From assembly GCA_024403855.1 (NCBI GenBank), contig JAKSRC010000002.1, positions 124,001-188,000 of the forward strand: a stretch of DNA of 64,000 nt, in the 5' to 3' direction. Shown here one piece after another: positions 1 through 8,729 of this stretch (positions are counted from its first letter, which is position 1; each line of letters begins with the position of its first letter). Source of the stretch: Saccharofermentans sp. (lineage in GTDB: Bacteria > Bacillota > Clostridia > Saccharofermentanales > Saccharofermentanaceae). A program made the translations under genes and the position numbers. The notes below the pieces were generated by a model. It made no database searches. It saw only the letters and a program-made list of their open reading frames with translations, and was not told where the DNA came from.

Positions 1-545
1 GTTTGAATGTGGGTATGAGTACCGGCTACACAGGACACTTTACCATCAAGATAATATCCCATTGCGCACTTCTCAGATGTAGCATCACAATGGAAGTCCA
101 GGAAAATTGAAGTGCAGCCTTCGTTCTTAAGCTTCTCGACAAGCTTGTCAGCACATGCGAATGGATTATCAGGAAGCACATTTGCATATACCTGACCCAA
201 AAGATTGATAACGCCGAGCTTCTCACCGTTCTTCTCAAAGATGCAGTAATCGTTACCGGGCCATGAAGGAGTAAAGTTTGCAGGTCTGGCAACATTGCTG
301 ATCTTCGTTATCTGGCTTATAAATTCTCTATTAGAGAAAGTATGGTTGCCCATAGTAAACAGATTGGCACCTGATGCCTCAAGCTCTTTCAAAATATTAA
401 TAGAGGCTCCAAGACCGTTAACACTATTCTCTGCGTTGACAATACAACAATCTATCTGGTTACTCTTCAGAAAACCAGGCATGACAGTCTTAAATGCGCG
501 TCTTCCGACACTGCCGACTACATCGCCAACAAAGCAGATTCTCAA
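1..545 (-). CDS. ymdB: YmdB-type metallophosphoesterase (TIGR00282 family), 3' end outside window
   Basis: Partial gene; only the first ~181 codons are inside the window. Translation from a TTG at 545 gives MRICFVGDVVGSVGRRAF, then IVNAENSV and TMGNHTFSNREF, the conserved blocks of the YmdB/TIGR00282 calcineurin-like phosphodiesterases (metal ligands in GD, NAEN and GNH). A GGAGGT ribosome site lies just upstream, which supports the TTG start. The family hydrolyses 2',3'-cyclic nucleotides in B. subtilis. ymdB commonly follows rny directly; here about 17 kb of accessory DNA separates them. A coding-like overlapping frame at 26-295 is a shadow. Confidence 0.88.
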   Translation of the reverse strand, partial: MRICFVGDVVGSVGRRAFKTVMPGFLKSNQIDCCIVNAENSVNGLGASINILKELEASGANLFTMGNHTFSNREFISQITKISNVARPANFTPSWPGNDYCIFEKNGEKLGVINLLGQVYANVLPDNPFACADKLVEKLKNEGCTSIFLDFHCDATSEKCAMGYYLDGKVSCVAGTHTHIQ

Positions 546-629
546 AAGTGTTAACCTCCAGTCTTTTTATTATTTAAAGTATAACAAACATTGTCTGTTC
601 ATAAAAGTTGAATATAAATAATCAAAAAA

Positions 630-663
630 CACTTGAAAGCCCATAGCTCGAGGCTTTCAAGTG
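630..663 (-). terminator. Rho-independent terminator after the solute-binding lipoprotein gene
   Basis: Perfect 12-bp inverted repeat (CACTTGAAAGCC / GGCTTTCAAGTG) with a 10-nt loop, followed on the minus strand by TTTTTTGATT. It ends the unit from 3117 and separates it from ymdB. Confidence 0.85.
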
Positions 664-705
664 CTATAGCAAAAAGTAAATCAATCAAACGTGAAGGATA
701 AAGTG

Positions 706-3117
706 CTAGAATCGTTCATCCAAGACTCTCTGTGCCCTGTCTTGTATAATCTTTATAACATCATCCAACTCTTTTTGTCCTGAAAAATAAGCGGGCAATT
801 CCTCCGAAAAAATCATGTATATAGATGAATCATGTGAATCCATTTTTGAACAACTCAAAATTATCTTTTCAAGATTATTAATATCGTCAACAGTAAATTT
901 ATTATTAATCCTTACAGTTGTTCCAAGCGAATAATCCATTGCAGCTAGCTGAACTTCAGGCGTGTTGTAGTATTCAATAGCCTTTTCGCAAACCTTTCGA
1001 AATTCATTACGATTCAGAACAAATCTGTCACTTAATGCCAATTCTGACTGGACTTCATCAGAAAGAAGAAGATTAACAAAATCAATACAGGCTTCTTTAT
1101 TCAACGAACCAGCAGAAATAGCTATTGAAATATCTGGGCCAAACATAGGACCTCTACCATCGGTAGAAGGAATGCCCAATATAGCTGTTCCGTTTTTGAT
1201 GTCTGCTCTCTTTACTAGATAACCTCCAATTCCAGGACAATTGCAAAGGCATGCTATTTTATTCCTTTCCAGAGAGGTCTCATCACCCTCGGAATCTTGC
1301 ATATCTTCATCTGTTGTAAATTCCCATTTTACGCTGTTTTCCGGGACATTATCCTTAACGAATTCTGCTAATGCTGCAAAATCCCGACCGGAAAAATCGA
1401 TTTTACCATCTTTAATAAATTCATCACTCATACTATTAAATAGCTTAATAAAATATAAAACCTGGCCGGACTCAATAATATCCTTGCCATTCAATGCATC
1501 ATGCAAGAATGTCTCATATTCATTCGTCGTAAACCCTTCGCCAGATATACCAGCATACTGAGGATCTGTTTGAATACCTTCGATAGTAAAACTTATCGGT
1601 AACTGATACAACTTACCATTAGTGTAAGATTTCTCAATAACGTTAGTAAAATACTTATTAGAATCCAGATTTGATAAGTATGGGGCGAGATCAATAAGAT
1701 AGTTATTGTTATTAAGTTGTCCCATTCCAAGTGTGTTCATAAGGATATCAGGACCTTCTCCATTCATGATATCCATAGCAATTTCATAACTCATCTGAGC
1801 ATCTGCATTCATATACGCTGCATTAAGTTCATCATCGCTGTTAATATTTTCATAGGATTCAATGTATTTGTTTATGTTATATTTGTCAGTAATCCGAATA
1901 TAATACTTTTTGTTTATTTCGTTATACTTAAGAATAGCATCAGCTATAACATCATTCATTTCAGATTCTTTAATGTATAATTCTAAAATTGTCTTTCCTG
2001 CATGTGGATTCTTAACAGCTTTTGTTAATTCTACAATTACAAAATTACTAGCAAGTTGAGGTTCGAACATATTCGATGTATTAAATCGACCACAAAGAAG
2101 CATCTTTTCTTCTGAGTAATCTGCAATATTAAGACGAGAAGTATAATTTCTATTTATATTACTATTGCTATAATTTAAACATTCCTCTATAGCTTTATTA
2201 TTTATATCAATTTTAGAAACACCCTGAGTTGTCGTAAAGTACGCATTACCATTAGAATCATTATATATGGAGAGAAATTGATCCAGATCTATCCAAGAAT
2301 AGTCGGCGGAATTCACTTCCGTCAATTCGCAGGTGCTTAAATCAAGTTTAAAATACTTGTAACTCCGGCTCACAGCTGCAGGAAAGAGCACAGTGGTATC
2401 ATCAAGTGCAAAAACAGCAGGTATACCATAAATACCTTCGAAATCTTTAACCTCTATTTGAGACATATCTCCGTCAGGAGTAAATATCCTCATAACATAA
2501 TAAGAGGTATTAACTTGTGCTACTGGACGGTCAATCTCAACTCTATATTTGCCGATATAGTACTCTGAAGGAAATTGAAAACCGACATTGTGAAAACCAA
2601 AATCATATGTGTTAATAATCATTTCGGTATCGACATCAAATTCATACTCCATAAATGAATAATCGTTCGTATCAGGATTCCATGAGTCGACATAGACTAT
2701 TATTTTTCCAGCACTGTAGGCAGCATACTTGGGGTTATCATTTCTATTTACCACATCAAACAGATTAATCGTCTTGACTGTTTGCTTAGTAATTCTATCA
2801 ATTATTGTAACCATCTGGATAGCATCTGTCGTACCTGATGGATCTGGAATCTTATACCGTCCATCCGAATATACAGCTAAATATTTATCATCTGACCCAG
2901 CCAATTGATGATATAAAGTCTCTATTTGCTTATTGGGGTTTGTTTCAGGAGTGAATACTGTAATTTCAGCATTATACCAAGGCATTTTAGTAGTAATCTT
3001 CTGTGCATGGCTATTACTATTGTTCAAATTACAACACGAAAATGAAAGAAGCGTTGATAGCACTAGAAGTATTGCCATCATCATTCTGGCAACTATCTTT
3101 GTAGCAACCTGATTCAT
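706..3117 (-). CDS. Lipoprotein: N-terminal propeller-like region plus family-1 solute-binding domain; AgrB-derived N-terminus
   Basis: 803 aa. Residues ~14-30 form a signal peptide ending in SFSC, a weak lipobox, so a membrane-anchored extracellular lipoprotein is likely. Residues ~45-370 are rich in short beta repeats and look like a beta-propeller-type domain (inference). The C-terminal ~420 residues look like an extracellular solute-binding protein (blocks ILGIPSTDGRGP, SIAISAGSLNKEACIDFVNLLLSDEVQ region). No permease genes are nearby, so a sensing or binding role is as likely as uptake. The first 15 residues, MNQVATKIVARMMMA, match the start of the AgrB stub at 15116-15214 (MDQVASKIVARMMMA). 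The gene therefore uses a captured agrB promoter, ribosome site (AGGAGG) and start codon. An internal Met in the MMM run could be an original start. Confidence 0.75.
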   Translation of the reverse strand: MNQVATKIVARMMMAILLVLSTLLSFSCCNLNNSNSHAQKITTKMPWYNAEITVFTPETNPNKQIETLYHQLAGSDDKYLAVYSDGRYKIPDPSGTTDAIQMVTIIDRITKQTVKTINLFDVVNRNDNPKYAAYSAGKIIVYVDSWNPDTNDYSFMEYEFDVDTEMIINTYDFGFHNVGFQFPSEYYIGKYRVEIDRPVAQVNTSYYVMRIFTPDGDMSQIEVKDFEGIYGIPAVFALDDTTVLFPAAVSRSYKYFKLDLSTCELTEVNSADYSWIDLDQFLSIYNDSNGNAYFTTTQGVSKIDINNKAIEECLNYSNSNINRNYTSRLNIADYSEEKMLLCGRFNTSNMFEPQLASNFVIVELTKAVKNPHAGKTILELYIKESEMNDVIADAILKYNEINKKYYIRITDKYNINKYIESYENINSDDELNAAYMNADAQMSYEIAMDIMNGEGPDILMNTLGMGQLNNNNYLIDLAPYLSNLDSNKYFTNVIEKSYTNGKLYQLPISFTIEGIQTDPQYAGISGEGFTTNEYETFLHDALNGKDIIESGQVLYFIKLFNSMSDEFIKDGKIDFSGRDFAALAEFVKDNVPENSVKWEFTTDEDMQDSEGDETSLERNKIACLCNCPGIGGYLVKRADIKNGTAILGIPSTDGRGPMFGPDISIAISAGSLNKEACIDFVNLLLSDEVQSELALSDRFVLNRNEFRKVCEKAIEYYNTPEVQLAAMDYSLGTTVRINNKFTVDDINNLEKIILSCSKMDSHDSSIYMIFSEELPAYFSGQKELDDVIKIIQDRAQRVLDERF

Positions 3118-3145
3118 CTATCCTCCTGCAATAATATCTATATAC

Positions 3146-3223
3146 GATATATCACAGGCAAGAATAGAATAAAATAAGCTTAGTTATATTTGGCAAGTTT
3201 GGTCGAAATTAGGCAAGTTTGGT
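3146..3223 (-). promoter_or_regulatory. Putative LytTR/AgrA-type activator site and promoter, copy 1
   Basis: Two direct repeats, TTTGGCAAGTTTGGT at 3189-3203 and TTAGGCAAGTTTGGT at 3209-3223 (plus-strand reading), repeat exactly every 20 bp, two helical turns. A TATATC -10 candidate lies at 3151-3146 with a poor -35, as expected for an activator-dependent promoter. The start codon is 71 nt from the proximal repeat. The same layout occurs at 15244-15322. Binding by the LytTR regulator encoded at 16608-17339 is inferred. Confidence 0.6.
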
Positions 3224-4060
3224 GTCTAGAATAGGGATTATGGCCACTGATACGAACTCTGTTTTTCCTTTTTCGAAAAAGAAATTTCCATTATTGCGAT
3301 TTACCGCTTCTTTGACGTTTGTAAGTCCGTAACCAGGAGAAAAACATCTTCCTTTTTACTATTAATCTCCGGATTGCCATCATAAATATAAGAATTTCGG
3401 CAAGCAAAAATGAACTGTCCTTCTTCTATTACAGCTTTTATTGAAAGATATCTATCATCTTCAGGACACTGTTCTGCCGCTTCAAGCGCATTATTAAGTA
3501 TGTTAGTAAGAATTACGATACAATCTCGGTCTTCTATCTGTAATTTCGAGAGATCTCCCAAAACAAATCTGAAAGTTATTCCTTTTTCTCTCGCTTCCGC
3601 ATATTTAGTATTGAGAATTGTATTTATCAAACGATTACCGGTCTCAAATACATTGGTGTTATTTACAAGCTCAGTATTTTGAACATCAAGTATTTCTTTC
3701 ATCTTCTCATATTGTTCTTCTACCATCAAACTTTTTAGTACAGTTATCGTATTCTTAAACTCATGTTCTCGTTTCCCCAAGATATCCCTTTCTTTTGTTA
3801 TTTGATCATATAACTGAACAACACCCTGAGTATGAGCAATTTCCATTTCATTTTTCTGAACTTCAAGTGCTCTTTGAGATTCCTGCTTAATAAACCAAAA
3901 TATGAATAGATTAATCAAAAGTAACGAAAAAGCCAAATATGTAAAAAGATTCGTTTGGTATATATTTATAGGTCCATTAAAACTATAAGCAAATAAAGCA
4001 ATTAAGCTAAGTGAATACAACGGAAAAATCGTATATACAAGCCATAATTTAGTTTCGTCT
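3209..4060 (-). pseudogene. Truncated, frameshifted AgrC-type histidine kinase
   Basis: Paralog of the intact kinase at 15325-16611. The N-terminal membrane region is missing (similarity starts near 4060), and one base is lost near 3345, at GATGTTTTTCTCC versus GATGTTATTTCTC in the intact copy. This shifts the frame just before the ATP-binding GYGLTN block. The frame opens from ATG 4020 and stops at 3301, while the original C-terminus continues in another frame to 3209. The phosphoacceptor region REHEFKNTI is retained. It cannot make a normal membrane kinase and is best called a remnant. Confidence 0.85.
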
Positions 4061-4145
4061 ATGGTAACAACATGTAGTGATACACGCTTTGCTGTGTTAC
4101 AAGATATTGGGATTATTCTATCAGGAATCGCAGAAAATAGCTATA

Positions 4146-4259
4146 TTATCTGTGGTTTCTTATCCCAGAATTATCCGTGGGATAATATGATTGCGTCTTC
4201 ATTTTAATGTAAAATATTATAGATTCATCATTTCCAATACACAAAGCAAGTCTTTTCAC
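4146..4259 (-). pseudogene. Remnant: N-terminal start of a caspase-family (C14-like) peptidase gene
   Basis: A 37-codon frame from GTG 4259, with an AAGGTG ribosome site 6 nt away, begins MKRLALCIGNDE. This resembles the first beta strand of bacterial caspase-family proteins (ALLIGN-type start). After ~12 residues the similarity is lost and the frame stops, with the truncated agrC following. It appears to be the start of a gene replaced by the agr duplication. The assignment rests on a short match and is tentative. Confidence 0.4.
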
Positions 4260-4276
4260 GTTAATCACCTTTTACA

Positions 4277-4640
4277 TCAGTTGTTATTCATTTGATCATT
4301 AAACAGTATTATCAGCAAATAGAGCTGATCGAATGTGACCTTTTTTGCTGTGTTGTTAACAGTAGAACTAACACGTCTTATGAACTCAAGACGCTTCCAT
4401 AGATCATCCTCACAATTGTTTTGAATTCTTCCGTATTCATCGGCTTTCAAGTGTTTCCTGATATGGGACAACAAGTTCTTCATCAATGGAATACATACAC
4501 TTAATTGCAGTTTCTAAGGCAAGACGGGAGTTGGTAATGCATGCTTTGACATCAATATTGATAAGATTCTCAGCAGCAACTGCAATATCAGCAAAAGGCT
4601 GAAATTGAGGTTCTTTATTCAAATGGTCGAAGTTAGTCAC
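4277..4640 (-). pseudogene. DUF4145-like protein, frameshifted
   Basis: Two overlapping frames make up one DUF4145-type domain, the helical domain found alone or at the N-terminus of type I restriction HsdR/helicase-like proteins. The first half (from GTG 4640, GGGGAGG ribosome site) reads TNFDHLNKEPQFQPFADIA, then ACITNSRLALETAIKCMYSID and VPYQETL. The second half, in another frame, reads KADEYG and DLWKRLEFIRRV, then TAKKVTFDQ. The join is near 4450 and needs a one-base change. The gene is short (~120 aa) even if repaired. It follows the HipA-like gene with 14 nt between, so it was probably part of the same operon. Confidence 0.65.
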
Positions 4641-4654
4641 AGTTATGCCTCCCC

Positions 4655-5788
4655 TCAATCTAATATTGCATGCGCCCTATCCTGTATCATTTCACTGATC
4701 ATTTTTAATCTCTCAGAAGAGTAATTATATGAACCAGATTTTTGCAGATTATAAGTCAGCATCTTCCTCACTTTATCCCTCAGTCTGCTATCTAATACTG
4801 CCTTTGCTTCTTCTATATAATCCTCATAAACACACGGGAGCAATGTGTCTGCATATTCCTTTAACAACTTGACATCCGCCCAATTTTCGTCTCCAGCCAG
4901 ATTAAACAAAGAGTTCCCGTGATCAAACAATGGCGCCGGTGCAACTATACGATTTGTTTTACTATCAACAAACACACCAAAATTGCCGTAATGCCGGTCC
5001 GTGTTATAGATTATCGCATCAAACAAAATCATATCGTTAAGTGCGTCTACATACTCTTGTCCCAACTTTTCATAGTATGCTCGTACCGCTTTCATTCCTC
5101 CTGATTTGACTATTCGACCGATAGGCACAAATGCTAGCTCCTTGCTTGTGAAAATCTCACATGCGGAGCATAATTGTTTTTTCCATTTTGAAATCTTGTA
5201 TGGCACTACATTCATATCTAATGCAGTGCCAATCTCATAGGCATATAATTCCGAATACGGCTCATTTCCCGTATTCGATGCACCAGAGGTTGCTCCTTTA
5301 TACAAAAAGATTTTACCGCCGATTCGTCTCCAGCATTTTGGCAACATGCCGTTCGTTGTAAATTCCGGAGAAGATGCTAAAGAAGATCTGGTACTGCTTC
5401 CGTATCCGGTAAAAGCGATCATTGCAAGAACGCGGCTGAAATTATTGTCATAGAGGTTATTCTCTTCAAATGTGCCACCAAAGCTATCCTCTACCACCCA
5501 GTAAGAATCATTCAAAGACAGACCTTTACAAACCGAAATAACATCCATTGGTCTGTTGGCATTAAGACCACACTTGGCTAAAAACGTATTTACATAAGCT
5601 CTGTTTTTAGGAATGGTCCTACCTTTCAGCCAGGACGCAAGCCCTTTATTGCTTACATCCATCCCCAAGGGAAGAAGATTCTTATTTTTCTCATTGATCC
5701 AAGTAATCTGCAACACCGGATCGGAAAGGTTCTCTATGATTCTAAATCTTATTAGTTCTGTATCAAACAGTTTAATTACGTATTCCAT
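4655..5788 (-). CDS. HipA/CtkA-like protein kinase
   Basis: 377 aa. The C-terminal ~230 residues carry HipA_C-type features: GGKIFLYKG near residue 158 (nucleotide-binding lysine region), GNEPYSELYA near 174, the catalytic loop NTDRHYGN (D264, N269) and the metal-binding PLFDHGNSL (D289). The HipA family phosphorylates proteins such as aminoacyl-tRNA synthetases, and CtkA relatives act alone. The N-terminal ~100 residues are not recognised. No canonical HipB repressor is next to it; the 63-aa product upstream (28 nt away) has no clear DNA-binding motif. ATG start with AGGAG at good spacing. Fifth gene of the operon beginning near 8707; probably a toxin or effector kinase in a conflict system (inference). 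Confidence 0.72.
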   Translation of the reverse strand: MEYVIKLFDTELIRFRIIENLSDPVLQITWINEKNKNLLPLGMDVSNKGLASWLKGRTIPKNRAYVNTFLAKCGLNANRPMDVISVCKGLSLNDSYWVVEDSFGGTFEENNLYDNNFSRVLAMIAFTGYGSSTRSSLASSPEFTTNGMLPKCWRRIGGKIFLYKGATSGASNTGNEPYSELYAYEIGTALDMNVVPYKISKWKKQLCSACEIFTSKELAFVPIGRIVKSGGMKAVRAYYEKLGQEYVDALNDMILFDAIIYNTDRHYGNFGVFVDSKTNRIVAPAPLFDHGNSLFNLAGDENWADVKLLKEYADTLLPCVYEDYIEEAKAVLDSRLRDKVRKMLTYNLQKSGSYNYSSERLKMISEMIQDRAHAILD

Positions 5789-5815
5789 AAGTGCTTCTCC
5801 TAAATTAAATACACC

Positions 5816-6007
5816 TTACCCATAATAGTTGTTAAGCAGTTGAATAATGCTCGCAACCGCAGCCGCACCGAACAATTCTTCTGCCAACTTTTGTCGCTGA
5901 ATAGGCGTAAGACGTTGTGTTGATTGAAGTGCTTGTATCATGTCCTTCCTTGCTTTTTCATATACATCTTCCGGTTCAATTCCAACCGAAACTTTGTAAT
6001 CACTCAA
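5816..6007 (-). CDS. Small protein of unknown function in the HEPN/EEP/HipA operon
   Basis: 63 aa from a TTG start (GGGAGG about 9 nt upstream). Helical, with an acidic/basic first half (EPEDVYEKARKDM) and an alanine-rich end (GAAAVASIIQLLNNYYG). No recognisable domain. It lies between the 193-aa gene (28 nt) and the HipA-like kinase (27 nt), all in one direction. It could be an antitoxin or adaptor for the kinase, but only its position suggests this. Confidence 0.6.
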   Translation of the reverse strand: MSDYKVSVGIEPEDVYEKARKDMIQALQSTQRLTPIQRQKLAEELFGAAAVASIIQLLNNYYG

Positions 6008-6035
6008 ACCCCTTTTCCTCCCTCGTTAACAGATA

Positions 6036-6617
6036 CTAGCCGTTTGACTCAACATTATTAGTTGAATCGCTTAAAGCTGTGTTTCCTTCATTCTTTTTTG
6101 ACTGGTATATTCGAATAAGTTCTTGCATAACACCCAAGACTTTTTTAGATGTAAGAATTCTAACCAGCAATTCTTCTACTTCCCCACGATTATTGCAAAT
6201 AAAGATGTATTGAGAATTGTTTTCATTAATGCTCCTAGCTATACCTTCCTCCAAAGTAAACTGAACAGGATAATTTGCTATTTCATATTTCATAAAGAAT
6301 ATCCGATACTTAAACTTTGTAAACACAGGTGTATACAGAAAGCACTCAAATTTTTTATCTTCCTCTCCACATTTGCCCAAACTATCCTGAATGTCAACAC
6401 GCTTCTCCGTTGTTATTGTTGCGAATGCTTCAGCTAATGATGTTCTTGTTGTCGTATATGAATTAACAGGGCCATCATATGTGGCAATTGACCCGTAAAT
6501 CATACCTTGAGTGTCGTCCGGTAGTTTTAATAGTATTTCCTCAATGACTTTATCAGGAGCGGTCATGTCAATTTCAGAAAAATCCAACTTGTTTGAGAGA
6601 TTAAGTTCTTTACTCAT
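6036..6617 (-). CDS. Unknown protein, third gene of the HEPN/EEP/HipA operon
   Basis: 193 aa, not recognised. The start overlaps the EEP nuclease stop by four bases (ATGA), so the two are translationally coupled; AGGAG ribosome site. It is soluble, with mixed strands in the middle (FECFLYTPVF, FKYRIFFMKYEI) and a helical end (VLGVMQELIRIYQSKK) followed by a polar tail. No membrane segment or signal peptide. The tight coupling suggests it partners the nuclease, for instance as an inhibitor or specificity factor. Confidence 0.7.
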   Translation of the reverse strand: MSKELNLSNKLDFSEIDMTAPDKVIEEILLKLPDDTQGMIYGSIATYDGPVNSYTTTRTSLAEAFATITTEKRVDIQDSLGKCGEEDKKFECFLYTPVFTKFKYRIFFMKYEIANYPVQFTLEEGIARSINENNSQYIFICNNRGEVEELLVRILTSKKVLGVMQELIRIYQSKKNEGNTALSDSTNNVESNG

Positions 6618-7417
6618 AGTTCTGTCTCCTTAATTTCAAAAGTAATAGGCAAATGATCACTTATACTGTGGTCGGGATGCTTTTTCTTGTCAAGTAACGA
6701 TGTAGAAACTGTCTGCGTTATAATATTCAAGTTTTCCTTCACAAAACGATTTCTTAATGCGGGTCTAATGATAACTTGATCATATGTGTTCCAATAAGGA
6801 TTAACTGTATTGCCAGAATTACAGTAATACGTTCCGTATGGCTCTTTGAAATCACCAAGAAAATTCCACATAGGATTGTAAAACATCTGGTATTCTCTTC
6901 CTTCAACTATACGTGTTTCACGAGCTGCTTCTTCAAAAACAGGAATGCTATGAAAATACCGTGCGCTGACACAACTTTTATCGTACGGATTGATGTTAAA
7001 ATCTCCGACAATAATAGTGTCTTTAGAGTTTATTTCACTCTCAATTTTCAAAACGTCTCTAACGATCCGTTCAATTTCAATCTCACGTCTTTCTGTATTA
7101 TCGGAATATAGCTGACTATTCAGATGAACACCACATAGAATATACTTATCATCAATCACTTGAATAGATGCTCTATCTGTTTGAAGATACGGTTCAATCC
7201 GCAATCCAGCTCCACCTATAATATGAATACGATCACATCCAAGGGTAGGTATCACATGCATAGTAATCCCTCTCGCTTTAAGTGTTTCAATTAAACTATT
7301 GATATTGTCAGCGTACTCTGCCAAAACAGCAATAGAAACACCATTCTCGGCAATCAAGTCACATATGACAGGATTAATACTCTTGTTATTGTATGTATTC
7401 CAAAACAAAAATTTCAT
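6614..7417 (-). CDS. EEP-family (endonuclease/exonuclease/phosphatase) nuclease-like protein
   Basis: 267 aa from ATG 7417, chosen over upstream starts because GGAGG lies 6 nt before it. Family blocks in order: FLFWNTYNN at 4-10, LAEYAD (metal-binding Glu34), VGDFNINPYD (~137-146), GTYYCNS, and the C-terminal catalytic SDHLPITFEI. All expected active-site residues of the DNase I/Mg-dependent EEP fold are present. The family cleaves DNA, RNA or phosphoesters; the substrate cannot be read from the sequence. No signal peptide, so cytoplasmic. It follows the HEPN gene by 30 nt and overlaps the next gene, so it is inside an operon. Confidence 0.8.
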   Translation of the reverse strand: MKFLFWNTYNNKSINPVICDLIAENGVSIAVLAEYADNINSLIETLKARGITMHVIPTLGCDRIHIIGGAGLRIEPYLQTDRASIQVIDDKYILCGVHLNSQLYSDNTERREIEIERIVRDVLKIESEINSKDTIIVGDFNINPYDKSCVSARYFHSIPVFEEAARETRIVEGREYQMFYNPMWNFLGDFKEPYGTYYCNSGNTVNPYWNTYDQVIIRPALRNRFVKENLNIITQTVSTSLLDKKKHPDHSISDHLPITFEIKETEL

Positions 7418-7447
7418 CCCAATCCTCCAAAGTATTCTTGCCAATCT

Positions 7448-8707
7448 TCAGTCCTTATTTGTAAGCCCCATAATTTTATCTATCACTGAGTCAGTTTCGC
7501 TTATCTGGGTCTCGAGAGTAAAATCGGCTTTTAACTTATTTAACAGGTCTATAGCACATTTATTTGGTCTGCTTTCTGACAATTCTTCATTAACCCTTTC
7601 ATTGTCTCGAAATAATTTAACAATTTGGAATTTTGTCTTCGTAGGAATAGCAAAAATAAAATCATTGAGGATTATATGAGCGTTAGATCTTCCCCAATAA
7701 TTACCACACCAAACACTAAGTATCTCTTGATATACTTCATCAAAAACAGATGCGGGAACAGCATTACCAATTTGGGCTAGTGCTTTGGCTGCCTTTTCCT
7801 CGTTATTCCATCCATAAGTAGTATTCTTTGCCTTCTTTAAATCTTCGCTCAAATGCTTGTATATAGATGCTCTTATATACTCTGGAATATATTTGACTCC
7901 ATTGACAGTTACTAACATTTCATAAATGCGTTCCCTAGCATCATCCTGCTCAACCTTACCGTTTAATCGATCGGACAGATTAACGGATAAGAGACTACCC
8001 ATATTTGACCTTGACTCATCATTGGCTTTTTCCCATATTGTTGGAAAAAGCTGCAACATATTGGTATACTGTGGTTCCTCTCCAGCTATAATCACATCCC
8101 TTCCAAATCCAAATAGGACATTAATATTCGCACTGGAATAATTATTAATTTGCTCTTTCATAGCATTAACCGCTTTTTCGTTCAGCAAATGATCCTTTAT
8201 CGGTTCAATGAGTGAAACAGGAGAGCTTCCTGGATTAGGCATCTCAGTATCAAACAAATTAACTTTTACTAATCCGGCAAGATAAACTACATCTTCTGCT
8301 GTAACTGTTTTTGCGTTTTCATGTGCTGCTGATGCATGATTCCTCATCCAATTGATCATTTCTAAAGCTTTTTGTGATTTCTTATCAATGATCCCTAACT
8401 GACCGGCAACAGTTACAAGTGCTTCATCTTCAACCCCCGCCCACCTTTCTGATAAAGAATCACCGTCTTTTTTATATGTTGCTTTTCTTCCGCCCAACCC
8501 ATTAACGCTAGATAAGAACATCTCAATACTATATGCTTCGACTCTTCTTCTCAAATTGTGTATTGAAGCATTCCAAATTTCAATCAACGCATGATCAGGA
8601 AACTCTTTCAGCAATCTAGACGCCTTTTCTATCATTAGTCTTTCATCAACATCTAATTCTTCACACCTAAACAGAGACTCCTCAATAACTGAAATATCAT
8701 TACTCAT
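7448..8707 (-). CDS. HEPN-motif protein, first large gene of the HEPN/EEP/HipA operon
   Basis: 419 aa from ATG 8707 (AGGAGG, 6 nt spacing). Residues ~20-140 are helical and contain MINWMRNHASAAHE, an R-N-x5-H motif (R122, H129) like the catalytic RX4-6H of HEPN ribonucleases, preceded by a long helix. The C-terminal ~230 residues form an alpha-helical, repeat-like region (DARERIYEMLVTVNGVKYIPEYIRASIYKHL; KAAKALAQIG), perhaps a scaffold. HEPN proteins are typical effectors in toxin-antitoxin and abortive-infection systems. The HEPN assignment comes from the motif and local helicity only and needs a profile search. The whole protein is not recognised. Confidence 0.62.
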   Translation of the reverse strand: MSNDISVIEESLFRCEELDVDERLMIEKASRLLKEFPDHALIEIWNASIHNLRRRVEAYSIEMFLSSVNGLGGRKATYKKDGDSLSERWAGVEDEALVTVAGQLGIIDKKSQKALEMINWMRNHASAAHENAKTVTAEDVVYLAGLVKVNLFDTEMPNPGSSPVSLIEPIKDHLLNEKAVNAMKEQINNYSSANINVLFGFGRDVIIAGEEPQYTNMLQLFPTIWEKANDESRSNMGSLLSVNLSDRLNGKVEQDDARERIYEMLVTVNGVKYIPEYIRASIYKHLSEDLKKAKNTTYGWNNEEKAAKALAQIGNAVPASVFDEVYQEILSVWCGNYWGRSNAHIILNDFIFAIPTKTKFQIVKLFRDNERVNEELSESRPNKCAIDLLNKLKADFTLETQISETDSVIDKIMGLTNKD

Positions 8708-8729
8708 ATTTATCCTCCTAAACAGATAT

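Larger units (their letters stand above)
3118..4060 (-). repeat. Direct-repeat segment, copy 1: agrC 3' part + promoter + agrB start
   Basis: About 0.94 kb closely similar to 15215-16155 in the same orientation: the C-terminal two-thirds of an AgrC-type kinase, a pair of 20-bp-spaced repeats, the promoter and the agrB ribosome site. Similarity stops abruptly near 4060, inside the kinase membrane region (TKLWL-YT-FPLYS block). The two copies are ~11 kb apart and enclose the nuclease/kinase genes. Confidence 0.8.

Noticed and set aside
26..295. 89-codon minus-strand frame at the window start
   Set aside because: It overlaps the correct ymdB frame, which carries all conserved family blocks.
3189..3223. 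Possible CRISPR or IS end at the GGCAAGTTTGG repeats
   Set aside because: Only two units with a fixed 20-bp period at each of two promoters; no transposase or cas gene.
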